From Neurospora tetrasperma FGSC 2508 (lineage: Eukaryota; Ascomycota; Sordariomycetes; Sordariales; Sordariaceae), in NCBI RefSeq assembly GCF_000213175.1, contig NW_009799100.1:953992-1017991 (forward strand): a DNA stretch of 64,000 bases. Direction: 5' to 3'. The notes under the pieces are model-generated. The model was not told where the DNA came from. It saw only the letters and a list, made by a program, of their open reading frames with translations, and did no database searches. The position numbers were made by a program, and so were the translations under genes. Below, one piece after another: positions 61,171 to 64,000 of the stretch; position 1 is the stretch's first letter; every line of letters starts with the position of its first letter.

Positions 61171-62705
61171 GAATATAAGTATTATATATCTATTAGACCT
61201 TATTAGGCTAAGGGTTTTAATCGGGGGGTCGGGCCGACGATTTTTTTTAATCGCCCTCTTTTTATACCTCCTCCAATTTATTTCTCTAAAGTAATAATAA
61301 TATAAGAATTAAGAGGGGCATTTAATAAATTACCCTTATTTATAATCTCCATTACTAACTCTAATACTTTTTAAACCGAATTTTTATAAGGGGGGGCAAA
61401 TGCCCGCGGCCTCTCGGTATATATAATAAATACCTTCGTAATAACCTTCCGGATAAGGGGACACTCTTTATAATTATAAATAAAATATCCCTTCTTCCTA
61501 TACAATTTATGATAAATAAGCGATTTATCTTTATTTAATAAATAATTTATTTTACTAAAATAATCTCCTTTATATTTAATTTTACTATATTAAGCGTAAA
61601 TATTTTCCTAAAAACAAAATCTCGCTATATATCCGATTTTCTAATATTTAAAGTATTACTAAATATTATTCAAAACTTAAAATAATTTATAAAAGGATAC
61701 ACCACTATCCTAAAGGAAAAGATTATTTTAAAGGAAATTCGCTACTTTCAAAGTAGCAACTTCTATTAGAAGTAAACCTCTATTCTCTCTATCCTTTCTT
61801 TTCTAAAATCGAATTCTTATAATAATTACCTCCTTATTCTTATTCTTTACTATATTCATTAATACTTCTAATATAATATAATTATTAATATTATTCTAAA
61901 GTACGCCCCGGATTAGTATATTTATAGTACTTATAATAATAAAATCCTCCTTACTAAAGACTTCTATAGCCTATACCTAATTTTACTAATATTAACTATA
62001 CGTAGATTTATTAAAAATAATTATATAATCTCTAAATATTAGTATCCGAATAGCCGTTCTAATTATTAAACCTAATTTCTTCCGGCCTAAGGTCGTCGCT
62101 ATAGCCGTCTTCGTATCTTTATTTAAATAATTTATAAACTTAGCGGCAATAATTACTCCCTTAATAGTAAATTACCGTTCGAAATTAGAAGGGATAAGCT
62201 TTTTAGTAGTAATAGTAGGTAATTATTAAAGGGTAATACTAATTTTATTCGGGATAATTTTTACTACAATATCGGCCTATTATTTTAGTACCTTCTAAAT
62301 ACCTTTTTTAATTTCCTTTAAAATATCCTTTTTTAAATTATTAAAATCCTTTTTAATAATAAATTAATCGGTTTTAATTTTATTAACCTCGGGTCGTGTA
62401 GACCTACTTTTTCCAACGTAAGCCTATATAAATTCGAGAAATCATTTTCGAGCCTAACGTTAATCCTTAATCGAAATAATATTATATTCTATAGATTTAT
62501 TCGTTCTAGTAATAAACTTCTTTAATATTTTATTATCTTCTTCTATTTTATTTAAAGTCTTCGCAATAAGTACGGCTTTAAGGTCGTTATATACAGAAAC
62601 TTCTGCGAGCGGGTTATAAACGCTGTTTTTGAGCCTAAAAGCACCGCCATTTATAGCCATCGGCAACGACGATATAACGCTATCGCTGCATTTATCGTAG
62701 GACAT
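61170..62705 (-). pseudogene. LINE copy 2 ORF1 (gag-like)
   Basis: The start Met at 62705 (MSYDKCSDS) opens an 81-aa clean frame with 'AVLIAKTLNKIEEDNKILKK', matching copy 1 at 8878. The segment is GC-richer than the rest and less mutated here than in copy 1 (for example FRLKNSVYNPLAEVSVYN). The knuckle region (about 61480-61530) and the downstream basic stretch are recognisable only by alignment with copy 1. Interrupted by RIP-type stops. The 3' boundary is approximate. Confidence 0.7.
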
Positions 62706-62811
62706 CGTAAGGGACGTAAACGACCCTCCTGAGTCGATTGCCGTTATCAGTTTTCGTTTTAGAGCACTCCTCGACCAGAAATCGGCGTTTCCGGTTTCGG
62801 CGTCGTTTTTT
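62706..62811 (-). promoter_or_regulatory. LINE copy 2 5' leader / internal promoter candidate
   Basis: Nearly identical to 8879-8984 (about six differences), including 'gaccctcct(g/a)agtcgattgcc' and 'gagcactcctcgaccagaaa'. Promoter role is inferred from position. Confidence 0.45.
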
Positions 62812-62823
62812 AAGAAAAATATA

Positions 62824-64000
62824 CTATTATTAATTATATTACTAAATATAATTTAAAAGTAGAAAAATAGTCCAAACCTTTTAAAAAAATTATTTAATAG
62901 ATTGTACTCTATATTACTTCCGACAATTACGTCGTTTCTTTTATTGCAAAAATATTAAATCAATTTATTACTAAGCAAAATTAGTCTGCTTAAGAAATTA
63001 ATTATCTATTACTTAGCTTACCTTTAGAGTAAAGTACCTAAATTATCATTAATATAGATTACTATAATTTAAATAGATTCCTTAGACTGGGAGTACTTAT
63101 TAGATAAGGCTAGCAAATCTAGACTCGCACCTAGTACACCAAGTACTTATTTCGCCCCAATAACCTCGAAAATATTAATTACTTTAAGTAGCTTACTCGA
63201 TGCAATATTATCAATAATTAATATTTTAGAGGCCGGGTTAAGAACAGGGTATTAAACTACTACCCTATTTATAAATTCGAAGACGATAATTAGAATAAAG
63301 ACTAGTATAGAGTTAAGCTAATATTATATTATCCCTATTATACCTATATTAAATTATTTAATATTATAAACTAGGATAGAGTTCGGGAAGAGTTAGAGAC
63401 TTATTCTAATACATATTTAATTTATATAAAGGTCTATACTGTCATGGGGCTAGCGCCCTGGATTAAAGACTCGGCTTTGCTAAGTCTACCAAGCCGGGAC
63501 CGGCCCATATTAATAGAAATGCGAGCCTTCTAGTTAGTCGGATCCATATGTTTGCCTAACCCGTACGGTCTTAGCGCCCTGCTCAAAACCTTCTCTAGAC
63601 TACACCCTTCTAGTATAGTCTTCCTTTTACTCTCTCTGTTAAATATAGCATTTTAACTATTATACGACTGCTCGCTGTGCAATACTCTGACAGACCCGTT
63701 ACATATACTAGGAATTTGGATTACCCTCACAATTACTATAGTAGTATACCCGACAGCGAACCTAATAACAATCTCGGACCCCCTACCGAATAGGAAAGGC
63801 AGAGAGAACTATAATAAATCTTAATTAGAAATCTTCCTCATTATTAATAAATTGAAAATAACGGCGACTTCGGCATGCTCATTTACTACAATTAAGATAT
63901 TTTATATAACTGGTATAACCATCTAGGTTATTAAGATTTACTAGAATTACGATACGATTATTAAAAGAATATAAAAGTTAATAACCTACAATTAATAGCT
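62824..64000 (+). pseudogene. Helitron copy 2 replicase, continuation after the LINE
   Basis: Continues directly after the LINE with 'IINYITKYNLKVEKQSKPFK' (about 62825-62890; TAG read as Gln), the relic of the YIAKYASKAEK motif that follows the HUH domain, then 'SDNYVVSFIAKILNQFITKQ', 'SAQEINYLLLSLPLE' (about 62990-63030), 'IQTRTQYTKYLFRPNN' (about 63115-63165), 'LETYSNTY' (about 63395) and, after the 255-bp GC-rich patch, 'DYPHNYYSSIPDSEPNNNLG' (about 63719-63780), 'NGDFGMLIYYN' and 'DILYNWYNHLG' (about 63855-63940). The last pieces correspond to the DxDYDWSxH(I/V)G region before the helicase. The gene leaves the window without reaching Walker A. Confidence 0.75.
63439..63693. mobile_element. 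Possible 255-bp unmutated insert in the Helitron
   Basis: A GC-richer block with normal CpA content interrupts the Helitron reading between 'LETYSNTY' and 'DYPHNYYSS'. Its ends are ctgtca...tgacag (6-bp inverted). Internal words 'ggctagcgccctg' and 'cttagcgccctgctc' are direct repeats (about 63450 and 63570). No target duplication is evident, so the mobile-element call is tentative. Confidence 0.35.

Larger units (their letters stand above)
55858..62823 (-). mobile_element. LINE copy 2 (Tad1-like), full length, RIP-mutated
   Basis: Collinear with LINE copy 1 over the whole length (about 6.95 kb). Perfect 13-bp target duplications ctattattaatta (55845-55857 and 62824-62836) flank it. The target is Helitron copy 2 coding sequence. 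Compared with copy 1, the 5' end carries 12 extra nucleotides (aagaaaaatata, 62812-62823) beyond the shared leader end, which fits untemplated addition during LINE insertion. Minus-strand gene order is as in copy 1. Confidence 0.9.
52350..64000 (+). mobile_element. Helitron copy 2, split by a LINE, runs off the window
   Basis: A rolling-circle transposon on the plus strand. The leader 52350-52560 matches Helitron copy 1. The replicase is coded in two parts, about 53200-55857 and 62824-64000, separated by LINE copy 2. A second, 255-bp interruption is suspected at 63439-63693. The helicase domain should lie beyond 64000. Heavily RIP-mutated. The Helitron call is based on the Helitron_like_N region (HUH-type) and its upstream DUF6570-like block. 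Terminal TC and CTRR ends were not located. Confidence 0.82.

Overview
The window looks like an AT-rich, transposon-packed compartment of a filamentous ascomycete (Pezizomycotina). Every element family I recognise is a fungal transposon or retrotransposon. Almost all coding remnants carry dense TAG/TAA stops where a homologous protein would have CAG/CAA (Gln) or TGG (Trp). Between element copies, differences are mostly C/T or G/A. That is the expected footprint of repeat-induced point mutation (RIP). I see no credible intact host gene, rRNA, tRNA or CRISPR array. The longest open frames (165 aa or less) are mostly shadows or fragments of decayed elements.

Layout. 1-960: two-unit repeat with a C tract; the first unit holds a young MITE (105-543). 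About 1370-10852: 5' part of a Helitron, split by a full-length LINE (2033-8984, minus). 10853-11300: a MULE-family arm and a near-perfect 44-bp hairpin. 11819-15390: copy B of an unnamed RGG-type gene family (minus). 15.4-20.2 kb: tandem repeats and decayed coding stretches. About 20.27-27.0 kb: a Ty3/gypsy fossil cut off within integrase. 27.14-32.80 kb: RGG-family copy A (plus), split by a 3.2-kb Mutator-like element with perfect 8-bp target duplications. 33.4-41.7 kb: two consecutive copies of a large transposase-like gene family with structured 3' ends. 41.7-43.8 kb: another MULE arm and a 48-bp coding repeat. 43.86-46.04 kb: RGG-family copy C (minus). 47-49.5 kb: unassigned sequence, then an N-terminal fragment of the 33-41 kb family. 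49.5-51.06 kb: a pogo/Fot1-like transposase (minus), truncated by an orphan terminus (51065). 52.35-64.0 kb: a second Helitron, split by a second full-length LINE (55858-62823) and running off the end.

How it fits together. The nesting gives relative ages. Helitrons, gypsy and the RGG copies are oldest. The LINEs landed inside both Helitrons, the MULE landed inside RGG copy A, and everything large was then mutated by RIP. Short pieces (the MITE at 105-543, the hairpin at 11161, the termini at 41.6 and 51.1 kb, the insert at 63439) keep CpA sites and look unmutated. They are either later arrivals or too short for RIP to act on.

The most interesting unexplained item is the three-copy RGG family (A, B, C). 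It has a low-complexity N-terminus, a conserved central block, an RGG or N/R-rich tail and a shared C-terminal signature ending SL(H/D)L. I cannot assign it to a known family. Family names below rest on motif recognition by eye; no database search was run.
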